A stretch of 64,000 nt of DNA from Rhizobium sp. J15. Lineage in GTDB: Bacteria; Pseudomonadota; Alphaproteobacteria; Rhizobiales; Rhizobiaceae. A program made the translations under genes and the position numbers. How positions within the stretch are numbered: position 1 is the first letter of the stretch; each line of letters opens with the position of its first letter. The stretch is from NCBI RefSeq assembly GCF_002531825.1, contig NZ_NWSX01000007.1, forward strand, positions 124,001 through 188,000, read 5' to 3'. The notes under the pieces are model-generated. The model worked only from the letters and a program-made list of their open reading frames with translations, had not been told where the DNA came from and searched no databases. Positions 16,199 through 25,102 of the stretch are shown here, piece by piece.

Positions 16199-18019
16199 TC
16201 AGCCCTCCAGCTCCTCCCGCAGCATTTCGAGCTCCAGCCATTCCTCTTCCATCTTCGTGAGGCCGGCACGCAGCTTCTCCATCTCGGCGGCCAGCCGGTT
16301 GAAGGCTGCGGGATCGCGGGTGAAGAGGTTGGGATCGGCCATCACCTGTTCGCGCTTGGCGATCTCGGCTTCGGCCTTGGCCATCTCCTTGGGCAGGTTT
16401 TCGAGCGCGAATTTCTGCTTAAAGGAAAGCTTGCCCTTCGAGCCGCCGCCGGAAGGCGCTGCCTCCTGCGCCTTCGGCTTCTCCGCCGCCTTCTCGGCCT
16501 TCCTGCGCTCTTCGAGCGCGCCCTTGCGCTGCGCCAGCATATCTGTGTAGCCGCCGGCATATTCGATCCACCGGCCGTCGGGCGCATCCGGCACGGCCGG
16601 CGCGATCGTCGACGTCACGGTGCGGTCGAGGAAATCGCGGTCGTGGCTGACGAGGATGACGGTGCCGGGAAAACCGGCGACGATTTCCTGCAGGAGGTCG
16701 AGCGTCTCGATGTCGAGATCGTTGGTCGGTTCGTCGAGGATCAACAGGTTTGCCGGACGCGAGAGAATGCGCGCCAGCATCAGCCGAGCGCGCTCGCCGC
16801 CTGAGAGGCTCCTGATCGGCGTGCGCGCCTGTTCCGGCTGGAACAGGAATTCCTTCATGTAGCCGGTGACATGGCGCTGCTCGCCGTTGACGAGCAGGTT
16901 TTCGCCGCGCCCGTCGGTCAGGTAATTGGCGAGCGTATCCTCGGGATCGAGATCCTCGCGCTTCTGGTCGAGAGTAGCGATCTCCAGATTGGTGCCGAGC
17001 TTCACCGTGCCGCTGTCGGGAGAAAGCTGCGCAGTCAGCATCTTCAGGAGGGTCGTCTTGCCGGCGCCGTTCGGCCCGACCAGGCCGATGCGATCGCCGC
17101 GATGCACCCGGATCGAGAAGGGCGCAACGATCGCGCGGTCGCCGAAGCTCTTGGTGACCTTGTCGGCCTCGATGACCAGCTTGCCGGATTCCTGCGCGTC
17201 CGAAGCCGTCGCCTGCACGGTGCCCTGCGGCCCCTTGTGGCCGCGATACTGCGAACGCATCGTCTGCAGCTCGCCGAGGCGGCGCATATTGCGCTTGCGC
17301 CGCGCCGTGACGCCGTAGCGCAGCCAGTGTTCCTCGCGCTCGATCGCCTTGCCGAGCTTGTGCTGCTCCAGCTCCTCGGCCTCCAGCACCTGATCGCGCC
17401 AGGCTTCGAAATGCCCAAACCCCCTGTCGAGCCGGCGCGACGTGCCGCGGTCGAGCCAGACGGTCGCCGTCGAGACCTTTTCGAGGAAACGCCGGTCGTG
17501 CGAGATCAGCACCAGAGCGCTGCGGGTTTTCTGCAGCTCGCCTTCCAGCCATTCGATGGTCGGCAGATCGAGATGGTTGGTCGGCTCGTCGAGCAGGAGA
17601 ATGTCGGGTTCCGGCGCCAGCACGCGGGCAAGGGCTGCCCGGCGCGATTCACCGCCGGAAAGGTTTTTCGGATCTTCCTCGCCGGTCAGTCCGAGATGGG
17701 ACAGAAGGTAGGTGACGCGATAGGGATCGTCCCCCGGCCCGAGCCCGGCTTCGGCATAGGCCTGAACCGTGCTGAAGCCGGCAAAATCCGGCGCTTGTTC
17801 GAGATAACGCACCGTCGAGGACGGATGGCGGAAAACCTCGCCGGACTGCGCCTCGACCAGGCTGGCGGCGATCTTCAGCAGCGTCGATTTTCCCGAGCCG
17901 TTGCGCCCGACGAGGCAGATCTTGTCGCCGGGCTCGACCTGCAGGGACGCGCCCGCCAGCAGCGGCGCACCGCCGAAGCTCAGGAAAATATCGTCGAGTT
18001 TCAGAATGGGAGGGGCCAA
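16199..18019 (-). CDS. uup: ABC-F family ATPase (Uup-like)
   Basis: 606 residues with two complete ATPase domains and no membrane segment. Domain 1: Walker A GRNGSGKSTL, signature LSGGESRRAALAR, Walker B DILLLDEPTNHLDL. Domain 2: GPNGAGKTTL, LSGGERARLMLAR, NLLILDEPTNDLDI. A charged P-site linker separates them, and the C-terminal extension (about residues 500-606) is Lys/Ala/Glu-rich and coiled-coil-like, which is the Uup layout. ABC-F proteins act on ribosomes; Uup also affects precise transposon excision in E. coli. Its stop and the start of thiN's reading frame are separated by only three bases. Confidence 0.9.
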   Translation of the reverse strand: MAPPILKLDDIFLSFGGAPLLAGASLQVEPGDKICLVGRNGSGKSTLLKIAASLVEAQSGEVFRHPSSTVRYLEQAPDFAGFSTVQAYAEAGLGPGDDPYRVTYLLSHLGLTGEEDPKNLSGGESRRAALARVLAPEPDILLLDEPTNHLDLPTIEWLEGELQKTRSALVLISHDRRFLEKVSTATVWLDRGTSRRLDRGFGHFEAWRDQVLEAEELEQHKLGKAIEREEHWLRYGVTARRKRNMRRLGELQTMRSQYRGHKGPQGTVQATASDAQESGKLVIEADKVTKSFGDRAIVAPFSIRVHRGDRIGLVGPNGAGKTTLLKMLTAQLSPDSGTVKLGTNLEIATLDQKREDLDPEDTLANYLTDGRGENLLVNGEQRHVTGYMKEFLFQPEQARTPIRSLSGGERARLMLARILSRPANLLILDEPTNDLDIETLDLLQEIVAGFPGTVILVSHDRDFLDRTVTSTIAPAVPDAPDGRWIEYAGGYTDMLAQRKGALEERRKAEKAAEKPKAQEAAPSGGGSKGKLSFKQKFALENLPKEMAKAEAEIAKREQVMADPNLFTRDPAAFNRLAAEMEKLRAGLTKMEEEWLELEMLREELEG

Positions 18020-18022
18020 AAA

Positions 18023-18673
18023 TCAGACTCCGGAAAGATCATAGGGTCGGGCAAGCACGATCGCCCGGCCGCTGCCAAGCGAAAAACGAACCTTGCCTTC
18101 CGCGACATTGGAAATGGTGCGCGACGAGCCGAAAGGCAGATGAAAATCTGTCAGCGGATAACGCGCATTCTCGATGGAAAGTCCCTTCAGCTCGCTGAAA
18201 CCGGGAACTGAAAACAGGCTGCCCTTGGGAAGGTCCAGTTCGATCGTGCCGGCAAGCAGCGGCACGGCCTCTTCCCTGCCGGAGGTCAGCAGCACGTCGA
18301 AACCTTCTTCGGCAAGGCTGACGGCCGACAGCAGGTGCTGAAGCGCATGATCGGAGCGTTCGCCGCCGAGCGCGCCGGCGAGGACGAGACGCCGGGCGCC
18401 CCGCGCAATCGCTTCCGACACCGCGATTTCGCCGTCCGTCGCCGCCTTTGCCGCGGGATAAGGCTGTTTCGGCACGTGGGGAAATGCGTTGTCCAGATCG
18501 GGCGGCGTCGAATCGAAATCGCCGACCCAGAGCTCCGGCGTGACACCGAGGGCCGCCGCATGCCGCATGCCGCCGTCGGCAGCGATGAAACGGCTGCCGC
18601 CGACGACATGGCGCAGGCGCTCCGTCAGGCTGAGTTCGCCGCCGAGCAGAATGGTGAAGGTGGATTGGCTCAT
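18023..18673 (-). CDS. thiN: Thiamine pyrophosphokinase
   Basis: 216 residues. The conserved acidic motifs are present: AADGGMRHAAALGVTPELWV then GDFDST, KAATDGEIAVSEAI and GALGGERSDHALQHLLSA, with the C-terminal beta domain (GSSRTISNVAEGKV). It makes thiamine diphosphate from thiamine and ATP. ATG 18673 has AAGG upstream; a second ATG sits six bases earlier. It lies three bases before the uup start and is probably co-transcribed with it. Confidence 0.92.
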   Translation of the reverse strand: MSQSTFTILLGGELSLTERLRHVVGGSRFIAADGGMRHAAALGVTPELWVGDFDSTPPDLDNAFPHVPKQPYPAAKAATDGEIAVSEAIARGARRLVLAGALGGERSDHALQHLLSAVSLAEEGFDVLLTSGREEAVPLLAGTIELDLPKGSLFSVPGFSELKGLSIENARYPLTDFHLPFGSSRTISNVAEGKVRFSLGSGRAIVLARPYDLSGV

Positions 18674-18737
18674 GGGCATTGCCCTTAGCGCAAACGGGGG
18701 GTCGAGGGGAAGGGGCCGAAGGATCGGCAGGCTCGCC

Positions 18738-19265
18738 TCAGCCCGGCGTATCCTTGTCGCGCGACAGGAAGACCGCCTCGTAACCGCCGATGAAACGCTC
18801 GAAAAGCGCCGCGAAACGTTCGACATCCTCATCCGGCCAGTCGGAGACGATCTCGGAGATGATCGCCAGTTTCTGCGTGAGGATCGCGGCAAGCAGGTCC
18901 TGGCCGGCCGGCGTGATGACCACGACGATCCGCCGCGCATCGGCCTGCGAGGCCTCGCGGCGCAGCACGTTGCGCCCGACCATCTCGGCCACCACCCGGC
19001 TTGCCCGTGACGGATCGATGCGCAGCATCTCGGCGATCATGCCGACCGTGACCTCACCGGCCGGCTGCGCCCTGCGCACGGCATCGAGCACATCGAGATG
19101 CGAAAGCTCCAGGCCCGGCGCCGCACTCTGGATCGCCAGCCGTCCGATCAGCCGCCGTCCGGTCATCAGCCGCATGCGCGCCATGCTCCGGCCGATGCGC
19201 GGCACGTTTTCGCCGTCCGGATCGGCCGGGCTTTTCGACAGGTTCTTCGTCATCGCTTCATTCAT
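18738..19265 (-). CDS. MarR-family transcriptional regulator
   Basis: About 175 residues. The winged helix reads VTVGMIAEMLRIDPSRASRV followed by VAEMVGRNVLRREAS and the wing DARRIVVVITPAGQDL, the standard MarR pattern. It is divergent from a drug-efflux type MFS gene and most likely represses it until a toxic compound binds. The start is uncertain (19265 or 19253) because neither ATG has a strong ribosome site. Confidence 0.88.
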   Translation of the reverse strand: MNEAMTKNLSKSPADPDGENVPRIGRSMARMRLMTGRRLIGRLAIQSAAPGLELSHLDVLDAVRRAQPAGEVTVGMIAEMLRIDPSRASRVVAEMVGRNVLRREASQADARRIVVVITPAGQDLLAAILTQKLAIISEIVSDWPDEDVERFAALFERFIGGYEAVFLSRDKDTPG

Positions 19266-19325
19266 CAATAGGACCATAACAGAGCGGACTCGGAAAATGA
19301 ATATGCTGGTGTCATTCATGTGCCA

Positions 19326-19354
19326 TTGACAATTGTATGCTAATAGCACATAAA
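19326..19354 (+). promoter_or_regulatory. MFS promoter with small dyad (probable MarR operator)
   Basis: TTGACA (19326-19331), a 17-base spacer and CATAAA (19349-19354) make a good sigma-70 promoter. TGCT-AAT-AGCA (19338-19348) is a dyad inside the spacer, a suitable repressor site. Confidence 0.6.
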
Positions 19355-19381
19355 GACACCTCAAACCGGATTGTCATCCCC

Positions 19382-20917
19382 ATGGACATGCAACTCGCGC
19401 CTGCGCCGCTCGTGACGGATCCCCGTCGCCGGCTCATCCTCTTCTTCTTCCTGATGACGGCCATGTTCATGGCGACGCTTGATAATCAGATCGTTTCCAC
19501 GGCGCTGCCGACCATTGTCGGCGAATTCGGCCATCTCGAGCGCTTCGGCTGGATCGGTTCGGCCTATCTCCTGTCGCTCAGCGCCGTCATGCCGCTCTAC
19601 GGCAAGCTCGGCGATCTCTTCGGCCGCAAATATGTGATGATGACGGCAATCGCGATCTTCACGGTCGGCTCGGCGGTCTGCGGCCTTGCGGTCTCGATGA
19701 ACACGCTGATCGCCGCGCGCGTGCTGCAGGGCCTTGGCGGCGGCGGCATCATGGTCTCGATCTTCTCCGTCAACGCGGACCTTTTCGAGCCGCGGGAGCG
19801 GGCGCGCTATCAAAGCTATTCCAGCCTCGTGCTGATGGCGTCGGGCGCGATCGGCCCGGTGCTCGGCGGCACGATGAGCGATCTCTTCGGCTGGCGCTCG
19901 ATCTTCCTGGTCAACGTGCCGATCGGCTTCATCGTGCTCACCGGCCTCGCCTTCATGCTGCCCTACCGGAAGCCGCATCGCCGCCCCAAGATCGATTATG
20001 CCGGCGCGCTGCTGCTCGCGCTCACCACGACGAGCATCGTGCTCGCGACCGACAGCAGCGAATTGTTCGGCGCGTTGATCTCGCCGCAGAGTATCGGCAT
20101 CGTCGCCTTCGGCGCCGTCTGCGCCGTCGCCTGGGTACTCGTCGAGCGCCGCGCGCCGGAGCCGATCGTCCCGTTGCAACTCTTTCGCAATTCGACCTTC
20201 AGCCTGCTGCTGGTGATCTCGGTCATGGGCGGCGCCATCGCCATCGGCATGGTCAACTATCTCGCGCTCTTCCTGCAGACCACGACCGGCCTTTCACCCT
20301 CCGCCGCCGGCCTTCTCTTCATTCTGCTGACCGGCGGCCTCGTCTGCGGATCGCTGTCCGCGGGCCGCATCATCTCGACGACCGGGCGCTACAAGCCCTT
20401 CGCCATCGCAAGCCTCACCTGCAGCGCCATTGCCTTCGCCCTGATGTCGCAGGTCCACGCGGGAACGCCGATCGCCTTGATCGGCGCCATCATGATGCTG
20501 CATGGCATCGGCATCGGTCTTGCGCAGCAGGTTCCCGTCATCGGCGTGCAGAATGCCGCACCCGCCCGCGACGTCGGTGCGGCGACCAGCGCGGTAACGC
20601 TGTCGCGCATGGGAGGCGCCTCGATCGCCATTTCCATCTATGGCGCCATCATCGCCTCCGGGCTCTGCAAGGTCGGCGTCTCCATTCCCGGCGTCGCCGA
20701 CATCGAGCAGCTGACGCCGAAGATGATGGCCTCCCTTCCCGAGGCCAGCCGCCAGGCCGTCGCCGATCTCTATGCCGCCGCCTTCTCGCCGCTTTTCATG
20801 ACCTCCTGCGCCATCGCCGTCACCGGTCTCGTCGTCGCAATCCTATTGAAGCCGGTGCAGCTGCCTCGCGCCGGCAAGACGACGGCGCAAACGCCGACCG
20901 CGGAAGCTGCGGAATAA
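19382..20917 (+). CDS. MFS drug/H+ antiporter, DHA2 (EmrB/QacA) family
   Basis: 511 residues with about 14 membrane segments. Motif D1 (LDNQIVSTALPTIVGEFG), motif A (GKLGDLFGRKYVMM) and the antiporter motif C region (ASGAIGPVLGGTMSDLFGWR) mark the DHA2 branch. Such pumps expel toxic compounds with proton uptake. No EmrA-like adaptor gene is nearby, so it probably acts alone across the inner membrane. ATG 19382 is used because an earlier ATG (19337) lies inside the promoter. It pairs with the divergent MarR gene. Confidence 0.9.
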   Translation: MDMQLAPAPLVTDPRRRLILFFFLMTAMFMATLDNQIVSTALPTIVGEFGHLERFGWIGSAYLLSLSAVMPLYGKLGDLFGRKYVMMTAIAIFTVGSAVCGLAVSMNTLIAARVLQGLGGGGIMVSIFSVNADLFEPRERARYQSYSSLVLMASGAIGPVLGGTMSDLFGWRSIFLVNVPIGFIVLTGLAFMLPYRKPHRRPKIDYAGALLLALTTTSIVLATDSSELFGALISPQSIGIVAFGAVCAVAWVLVERRAPEPIVPLQLFRNSTFSLLLVISVMGGAIAIGMVNYLALFLQTTTGLSPSAAGLLFILLTGGLVCGSLSAGRIISTTGRYKPFAIASLTCSAIAFALMSQVHAGTPIALIGAIMMLHGIGIGLAQQVPVIGVQNAAPARDVGAATSAVTLSRMGGASIAISIYGAIIASGLCKVGVSIPGVADIEQLTPKMMASLPEASRQAVADLYAAAFSPLFMTSCAIAVTGLVVAILLKPVQLPRAGKTTAQTPTAEAAE

Positions 20918-21004
20918 CCGAATCGCCGGAATGCTTCATCGGAAGAGGTTCGGCATTCACCGTATCCATCCTCAGTTGTAAAATTCCCGCGAGATTGCCT
21001 TCTC

Positions 21005-21037
21005 CGGGCCGGTTGCTTCAATCGGCCCGTTCTTTTT
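21005..21037 (+). terminator. Rho-independent terminator after the MFS gene
   Basis: Stem CGGGCCG / CGGCCCG (21005-21011, 21023-21029) followed by TTCTTTTT. The remaining stretch to 21301 shows no gene; it should hold the promoter of the M48 gene. Confidence 0.85.
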
Positions 21038-21301
21038 CCGCGCCGCCGACGAATCTCATCCTGGTGATGGAACTTTCGCCATAATTTCATCCGAGCGAAG
21101 GAGAACTTCAACCTCTGAGGCATTGCCAAAATGCAACGCCGCCACATTTAAACAGAGTCTCGCTATGCAACCGATGCGTAAATCAGCTACAGCAACGAAT
21201 TGTATCGGCCGTTTGTGCAGCGCGAGATCAGGGGTAGGCACCTGTTGAATTCCCCTTGCCACGGCCGGTCCGAACATGCGGCAAACCGGCAAAACAGCGA
21301 C

Positions 21302-22846
21302 ATGATGCGGAGAACCAGACTGGACTGCTTGACGACGTGGACATCGCCCGCGCTTTCCAGTGATGCCGTTTCCGCGCCGCGCCGCTTCGCGCGTCGCCTG
21401 ATGCTGGTTTCGGCCATGGCAGTCGCGCTGAACGGTTGTCAGTCGCTGATCGAACAGTCCTATCAGCCGAGCGTGTCGCCGTCTTCCAATCCACAGATCG
21501 TCGACGAAGTGCAGAAGAACGATCCGCGCGCCGCGATGGGCGCCCGCGAGCATCCGCGCATCGTGGCAAGCTATGGCGGCGAATATAAGGACGCCAAGAC
21601 CGAGCGGCTCGTCGCCCGCATTGCCGGCGCGCTGACGGCGGTGTCGGAAAATCCGAGCCAGTCGTATCGCATCACCATCCTCAATTCGCCGGCGATCAAC
21701 GCCTTCGCGCTGCCGGGCGGCTATCTCTACGTCACCCGCGGCCTGCTTGCGCTGGCCAACGACGCCTCCGAGGTCGCGGCCGTATTGTCGCACGAAATGG
21801 GCCACGTGACCGCCAACCACGGCATCGAGCGGCAGAAGCGCGAAGAGGCCGAGGTCATTGCCAGCCGCGTCGTCGCCGAGGTCCTGTCGAGCGATATTGC
21901 CGGCAAACAGGCGCTTGCCCGCGGCAAGCTGCGGCTCGCCGCTTTCTCCCGCCAGCAGGAACTGCAAGCCGACGTGATCGGCGTGCGCATGCTCGGCGAA
22001 GCCGGCTACGATCCCTATGCCGCCGCCCGCTTCCTCGATTCCATGGCGGCTTACAGCCGCTTCATGTCGGTCGACCCCGAGGCCGACCAGAGCCTGGACT
22101 TCCTGTCGAGCCATCCGAATTCCGCCCAGCGCATCGAGCTCGCCCGCACCCACGCCCGCGCCTTCGGCCAGGAGGGTTCGGTCGGCGACAAGGGGCGCGA
22201 CTATTATCTCGACGGCATAGACGGCCTGCTCTATGGCGACAGCCCGGAAGAGGGCTATGTCCGCGGCCAGACCTTCCTGCACGGCGGCCTCGGCATCCGC
22301 TTCGACGTGCCGCCGGACTTCAAGATCGACAACAAGGTCGAAGCGGTCATGGCGACCGGCCCGAACGATATCGCCGTCCGCTTCGACGGCGTTGCCGACA
22401 ACCAGAACCAGAGCCTGACCAATTATATCTCCAGCGGCTGGGTGACCGGCCTCGATCCGTCGACCATCCAGCCGGTCACCATCAACGGCATGGAAGCCGC
22501 GACCGCCCGCGCAAGCGCCGACCGCTGGGATTTCGACGTTACCGTCATCCGCAACAATTCGCAGATCTTCCGCTTCCTGACGGCCGTCCCGAAAGGCAGC
22601 GACGCCCTCGAACCGACCGCCAACGTCCTGCGCGCAAGCTTCCGGCGCATGACGCCGGCCGAGACCGCCTCGCTGAAGCCGCTGCGCATCCGCGTCGTCA
22701 CCGTCCGTCCGGGCGAGAACATCTCGACGCTTGCCGCCCGCATGATGGGCACCGATCGGAAGCTCGATCTCTTCAAGCTCATCAACGCCCTGCCGACGGG
22801 TGCAGCCGTTTCGCCCGGCGACCGCGTCAAGATCATCGCCGAATAA
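21302..22846 (+). CDS. M48-family metalloprotease lipoprotein (BepA/LoiP-like) with C-terminal LysM-like segment
   Basis: About 514 residues. A lipobox (MAVALNGC) places it in the envelope as a lipoprotein after a basic n-region (RRFARRLML). The zinc motif is HEMGH with the third ligand in QQELQADVIGVRML (E-x-x-A-D), as in M48 peptidases. Beyond residue about 300 lies a second domain, and the last 50 residues (RVVTVRPGENISTLAARMMG onward) look like a LysM peptidoglycan-binding unit. The likely role is outer-membrane protein quality control. Start uncertain: 21302, 21305 or earlier. Confidence 0.85.
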   Translation: MMRRTRLDCLTTWTSPALSSDAVSAPRRFARRLMLVSAMAVALNGCQSLIEQSYQPSVSPSSNPQIVDEVQKNDPRAAMGAREHPRIVASYGGEYKDAKTERLVARIAGALTAVSENPSQSYRITILNSPAINAFALPGGYLYVTRGLLALANDASEVAAVLSHEMGHVTANHGIERQKREEAEVIASRVVAEVLSSDIAGKQALARGKLRLAAFSRQQELQADVIGVRMLGEAGYDPYAAARFLDSMAAYSRFMSVDPEADQSLDFLSSHPNSAQRIELARTHARAFGQEGSVGDKGRDYYLDGIDGLLYGDSPEEGYVRGQTFLHGGLGIRFDVPPDFKIDNKVEAVMATGPNDIAVRFDGVADNQNQSLTNYISSGWVTGLDPSTIQPVTINGMEAATARASADRWDFDVTVIRNNSQIFRFLTAVPKGSDALEPTANVLRASFRRMTPAETASLKPLRIRVVTVRPGENISTLAARMMGTDRKLDLFKLINALPTGAAVSPGDRVKIIAE

Positions 22847-22870
22847 AAGAGGCCCGGATCGCGCCGGGCC
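22842..22870 (-). terminator. Terminator of rpoH2 (also serves the convergent M48 gene)
   Basis: Stem GGCCCGG / CCGGGCC with a 6-base loop; on the minus strand it is followed by TCTTTTATT. It lies between two convergent genes. Confidence 0.8.
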
Positions 22871-22898
22871 AGTCAGTGCTGCTGGAAAGTAAAGACGT

Positions 22899-23762
22899 TC
22901 AGGCGTAGGCCGCCATATGCGGGTCGGCGCTGACGAGCGCGCTGCGAAGCTTCTCCATTGCCCGGCTTTCGATCTGGCGCACACGTTCCTTGGAAATGCC
23001 GAGATCGGCGCCGAGCTCTTCGAGCGTGGCGCCGTCTTCGGCCAGACGCCTTGCGCTGATGATCTTCATCTCGCGCTCGTTGAGATGTTTCAGGGCCGAG
23101 GCAAGCCAGACGCGGCGGCGCTCGCCGTCGATCATGTTGGAAACCTGCTCGTCCGGCAGGGGATCGTCGCTGACGAGGAAATCCATCTTCTCCGCGCTCT
23201 CCGCATCGCCGGAGACCGAAGGCGCCTGCAGCGACGCGTCATTGCCGGAAAGCCGCGCATCCATCGTCTGCACATCGGCAAGGCTGACGCCCAGCGCCGC
23301 GGCGATTTCCTGATGAATGGATTGCAGCGTCAGCTGCGTGTCGCCCTTGGCAAGCTTGGCGCGCAGACGGCGCAGATTGAAGAACAGCGCCTTCTGCGCC
23401 GAGCTCGTGCCGCCGCGCACGATCGACCAGTTGCGCAGGATATAGTCCTGGATCGAGGCCCGGATCCACCAGCTGGCATAGGTCGAAAAGCGCACGTCGC
23501 GTTCGGGCTCAAAGCGAGCGGCTGCCTCCAGCAGGCCGACATAGCCCTCCTGCACGAGATCGCTCATCGGCAGGCCGAAATTGCGGAACTTGCCGGCCAT
23601 GGAAATGACGAGGCGCATATGGGCCATGGCGATCTGGTTGCGCGCGCCGCGGTCGTCGTGATCCTTCCACCGGGTGGCGAGATCGTGTTCTTCCTGACGG
23701 GCGAGATAGGGGGCGGCCATCGCGATTTTGATCATGCGCCGATCTGCAGACATGTTCTTCAT
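22899..23762 (-). CDS. rpoH2: RNA polymerase sigma-32 factor, RpoH2 type
   Basis: 287 residues. Region 2 contains SDLVQEGYVGLLEAAARFEP and FSTYASWWIRASIQDYI; the RpoH box region is KALFFNLRRLR; region 4 has GISKERVRQIESRAMEKL. The protein matches the shorter RpoH2 type of rhizobia and not RpoH1, judged by the start (MIKIAMAAPYLARQEEHDLA) and MDFLVSDDPLPDEQ. RpoH2 directs genes for general and oxidative stress; in S. meliloti its gene depends on RpoE2. I found no perfect EcfG promoter directly before it. AGGAG lies seven bases before the ATG. Confidence 0.9.
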   Translation of the reverse strand: MKNMSADRRMIKIAMAAPYLARQEEHDLATRWKDHDDRGARNQIAMAHMRLVISMAGKFRNFGLPMSDLVQEGYVGLLEAAARFEPERDVRFSTYASWWIRASIQDYILRNWSIVRGGTSSAQKALFFNLRRLRAKLAKGDTQLTLQSIHQEIAAALGVSLADVQTMDARLSGNDASLQAPSVSGDAESAEKMDFLVSDDPLPDEQVSNMIDGERRRVWLASALKHLNEREMKIISARRLAEDGATLEELGADLGISKERVRQIESRAMEKLRSALVSADPHMAAYA

Positions 23763-23854
23763 TTCGATCTCCTGAAACAGGCCTCTCGCCCAAAATGAAC
23801 AATAAAACTCACTTTCCGGAACATCGCTGTCCGGACCGAATGGGTTCTGAATGC

Positions 23855-23892
23855 ATAAAAGGCCTCGCCCCTGGACTTTTCAGGGGGAGGCC
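23855..23892 (-). terminator. Rho-independent terminator of the small 23903-23974 gene
   Basis: Minus-strand stem GGCCTC-CCCCTG / CAGGGG-G-GAGGCC with one bulged base, followed by TTTTAT. It separates the small transcript from rpoH2. Confidence 0.8.
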
Positions 23893-23902
23893 CTATGTCT
23901 CA

Positions 23903-23974
23903 TCATGTGCCGGTAAGACGGCTGGGTTGGACCTGTTTCTTCACGTTGCCGGATGGGCAAGACTGAAAAGGCAT
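23903..23974 (-). CDS. 23-residue small protein behind an EcfG-type promoter (new small gene or mRNA-like sRNA)
   Basis: A 24-codon frame, MPFQSCPSGNVKKQVQPSRL plus TGT, with a strong GAGGAG ribosome site six bases upstream. It lies between a perfect EcfG/RpoE2-type promoter (24083-24059) and its own terminator (23892-23855), giving a transcript of about 200 bases. No known family is recognised. The peptide is basic, with one cysteine and no membrane segment. The transcript could also be a regulatory RNA with a short leader frame; the promoter plus terminator makes a real gene likely, and translation is inferred only from the ribosome site. Confidence 0.6.
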   Translation of the reverse strand: MPFQSCPSGNVKKQVQPSRLTGT

Positions 23975-24058
23975 GATCCGCTCCTCATCGAACATTGACG
24001 GAACAGCGGTTCGCCCGTCGAGGCATTGCCTGGCGAGCAGTCCGCAATTACGTGTGTT

Positions 24059-24083
24059 AACGCGCCAGCGCGGAAAAAGTTCC
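24059..24083 (-). promoter_or_regulatory. EcfG (RpoE2)-type general-stress promoter
   Basis: Minus strand GGAAC (24083-24079), exactly 16 bases, then CGTT (24062-24059): the full consensus known for the alphaproteobacterial EcfG sigma factor. It starts just after the carD terminator. Confidence 0.85.
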
Positions 24084-24084
24084 A

Positions 24085-24117
24085 ATAAAAAACCCGGCTC
24101 GAAGGCCGGGTTTTTTG
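24085..24117 (-). terminator. Terminator of carD
   Basis: AACCCGGC / GCCGGGTT stem with a TCGAAG loop, flanked by A-run and T-run, so it can work on both strands. It lies 20 bases past the carD stop. Confidence 0.92.
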
Positions 24118-24136
24118 ATGGAGCAGACAGGTCGCC

Positions 24137-24709
24137 TTATGCGGCTTCGTCCTGCGAGTCGTCCTCTTCGATTGCCTTGCCGCGCTTCGGCCCCTTGTTG
24201 AGATTGGTCTCGACGAGGCGGACGGCTTCGGTTTCCGACATCTTGTTGACGGCGGCGATTTCGCGCGCCATGCGGTCGAGTGCAGCTTCATAGAGCTGGC
24301 GCTCGGAATAGGACTGCTCGGGCTGGTTCTCGGCACGATAAAGATCGCGCACGACCTCAGCGATGGAAATCAGATCGCCGGAATTGATCTTGGCATCATA
24401 TTCCTGGGCGCGGCGGGACCACATGGTGCGCTTGACGCGCGCCTTGCCCTGCACGACCTTCAAAGCACGCTCGACGAAATCCGTTTCCGAAAGCTTGCGC
24501 ATGCCGATGCTCATGGCCTTCGCGACCGGCACCTTGAGGCGCATCTTGTCCTTTTCGAAATCGATAACGAAAAGTTCGAGCTTCATGCCGGCGACTTCTT
24601 GCTCTTCGATAGCGGTGATGGTACCGACGCCATGAGCGGGGTAGACGATCGATTCACCGGTCTTGAAGCCGTGACGTGCTGTAGAAGGCTTTTTCTGCTG
24701 AGTCGTCAT
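24137..24709 (-). CDS. CarD/CdnL-family transcription regulator
   Basis: 190 residues. The N-terminal RNA polymerase interaction domain shows ESIVYPAHGVGTITAIEEQE and the C-terminal helical DNA-binding domain includes KVVQGKARVKRTMWSRRAQE. CarD/CdnL proteins bind the polymerase beta subunit and stabilise open promoter complexes at rRNA and growth genes. The C-terminal end is acidic (EEDDSQDEAA). The ATG at 24709 is used; the longer frame begins with TTG. It lies on the same strand as fdxA but with a gap of almost 400 bases, so it has its own promoter. Confidence 0.92.
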   Translation of the reverse strand: MTTQQKKPSTARHGFKTGESIVYPAHGVGTITAIEEQEVAGMKLELFVIDFEKDKMRLKVPVAKAMSIGMRKLSETDFVERALKVVQGKARVKRTMWSRRAQEYDAKINSGDLISIAEVVRDLYRAENQPEQSYSERQLYEAALDRMAREIAAVNKMSETEAVRLVETNLNKGPKRGKAIEEDDSQDEAA

Positions 24710-25102
24710 TCTATTCAAAAACTCCCTGTTACGCTTCCGGCGGCGGCCGGAGCCGGGTCAGTCAGGCCCGGATGAGACGGGTAGATCCGTCGGGTGACTT
24801 CACTCTGGTCCCATCAGGCAAAAGCAAATATGTCTTGCGCGCCATCTTGGGATGCGACGCTCAAGGCGTTGATATGTCACGGAAACCGTGGGACGGATTT
24901 GTTTTGCTTTCGTGATGGTTTTGGGCATGCGTCATGCCACAAATGGAACAGTGCACGAAACCTATCACAAAAATATGAGGAAATCAATAATTTGCTTCGC
25001 TTGAGTCATGCGGGCAACACAAGTCACCCATATGCCAGGCGCAGGATTTAAAACGTTTCACCGCACGGCCGCCCGAATTCGGGCGCCGAATGTGACGGCT
25101 CC
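24710..25102. other. Intergenic region carD-fdxA, no gene recognised
   Basis: About 390 bases with no convincing frame on either strand. It must contain the carD promoter. A short dyad GCCCGAATTCGGGC near 25068-25085 lies downstream of fdxA but lacks a T-run. Confidence 0.5.

Noticed and set aside
23763..23856. EcfG promoter directly before rpoH2
   Set aside because: GGAAAG occurs at about 23816 on the minus strand but no CGTT lies 16-17 bases on; other GGAAC-like matches also fail.
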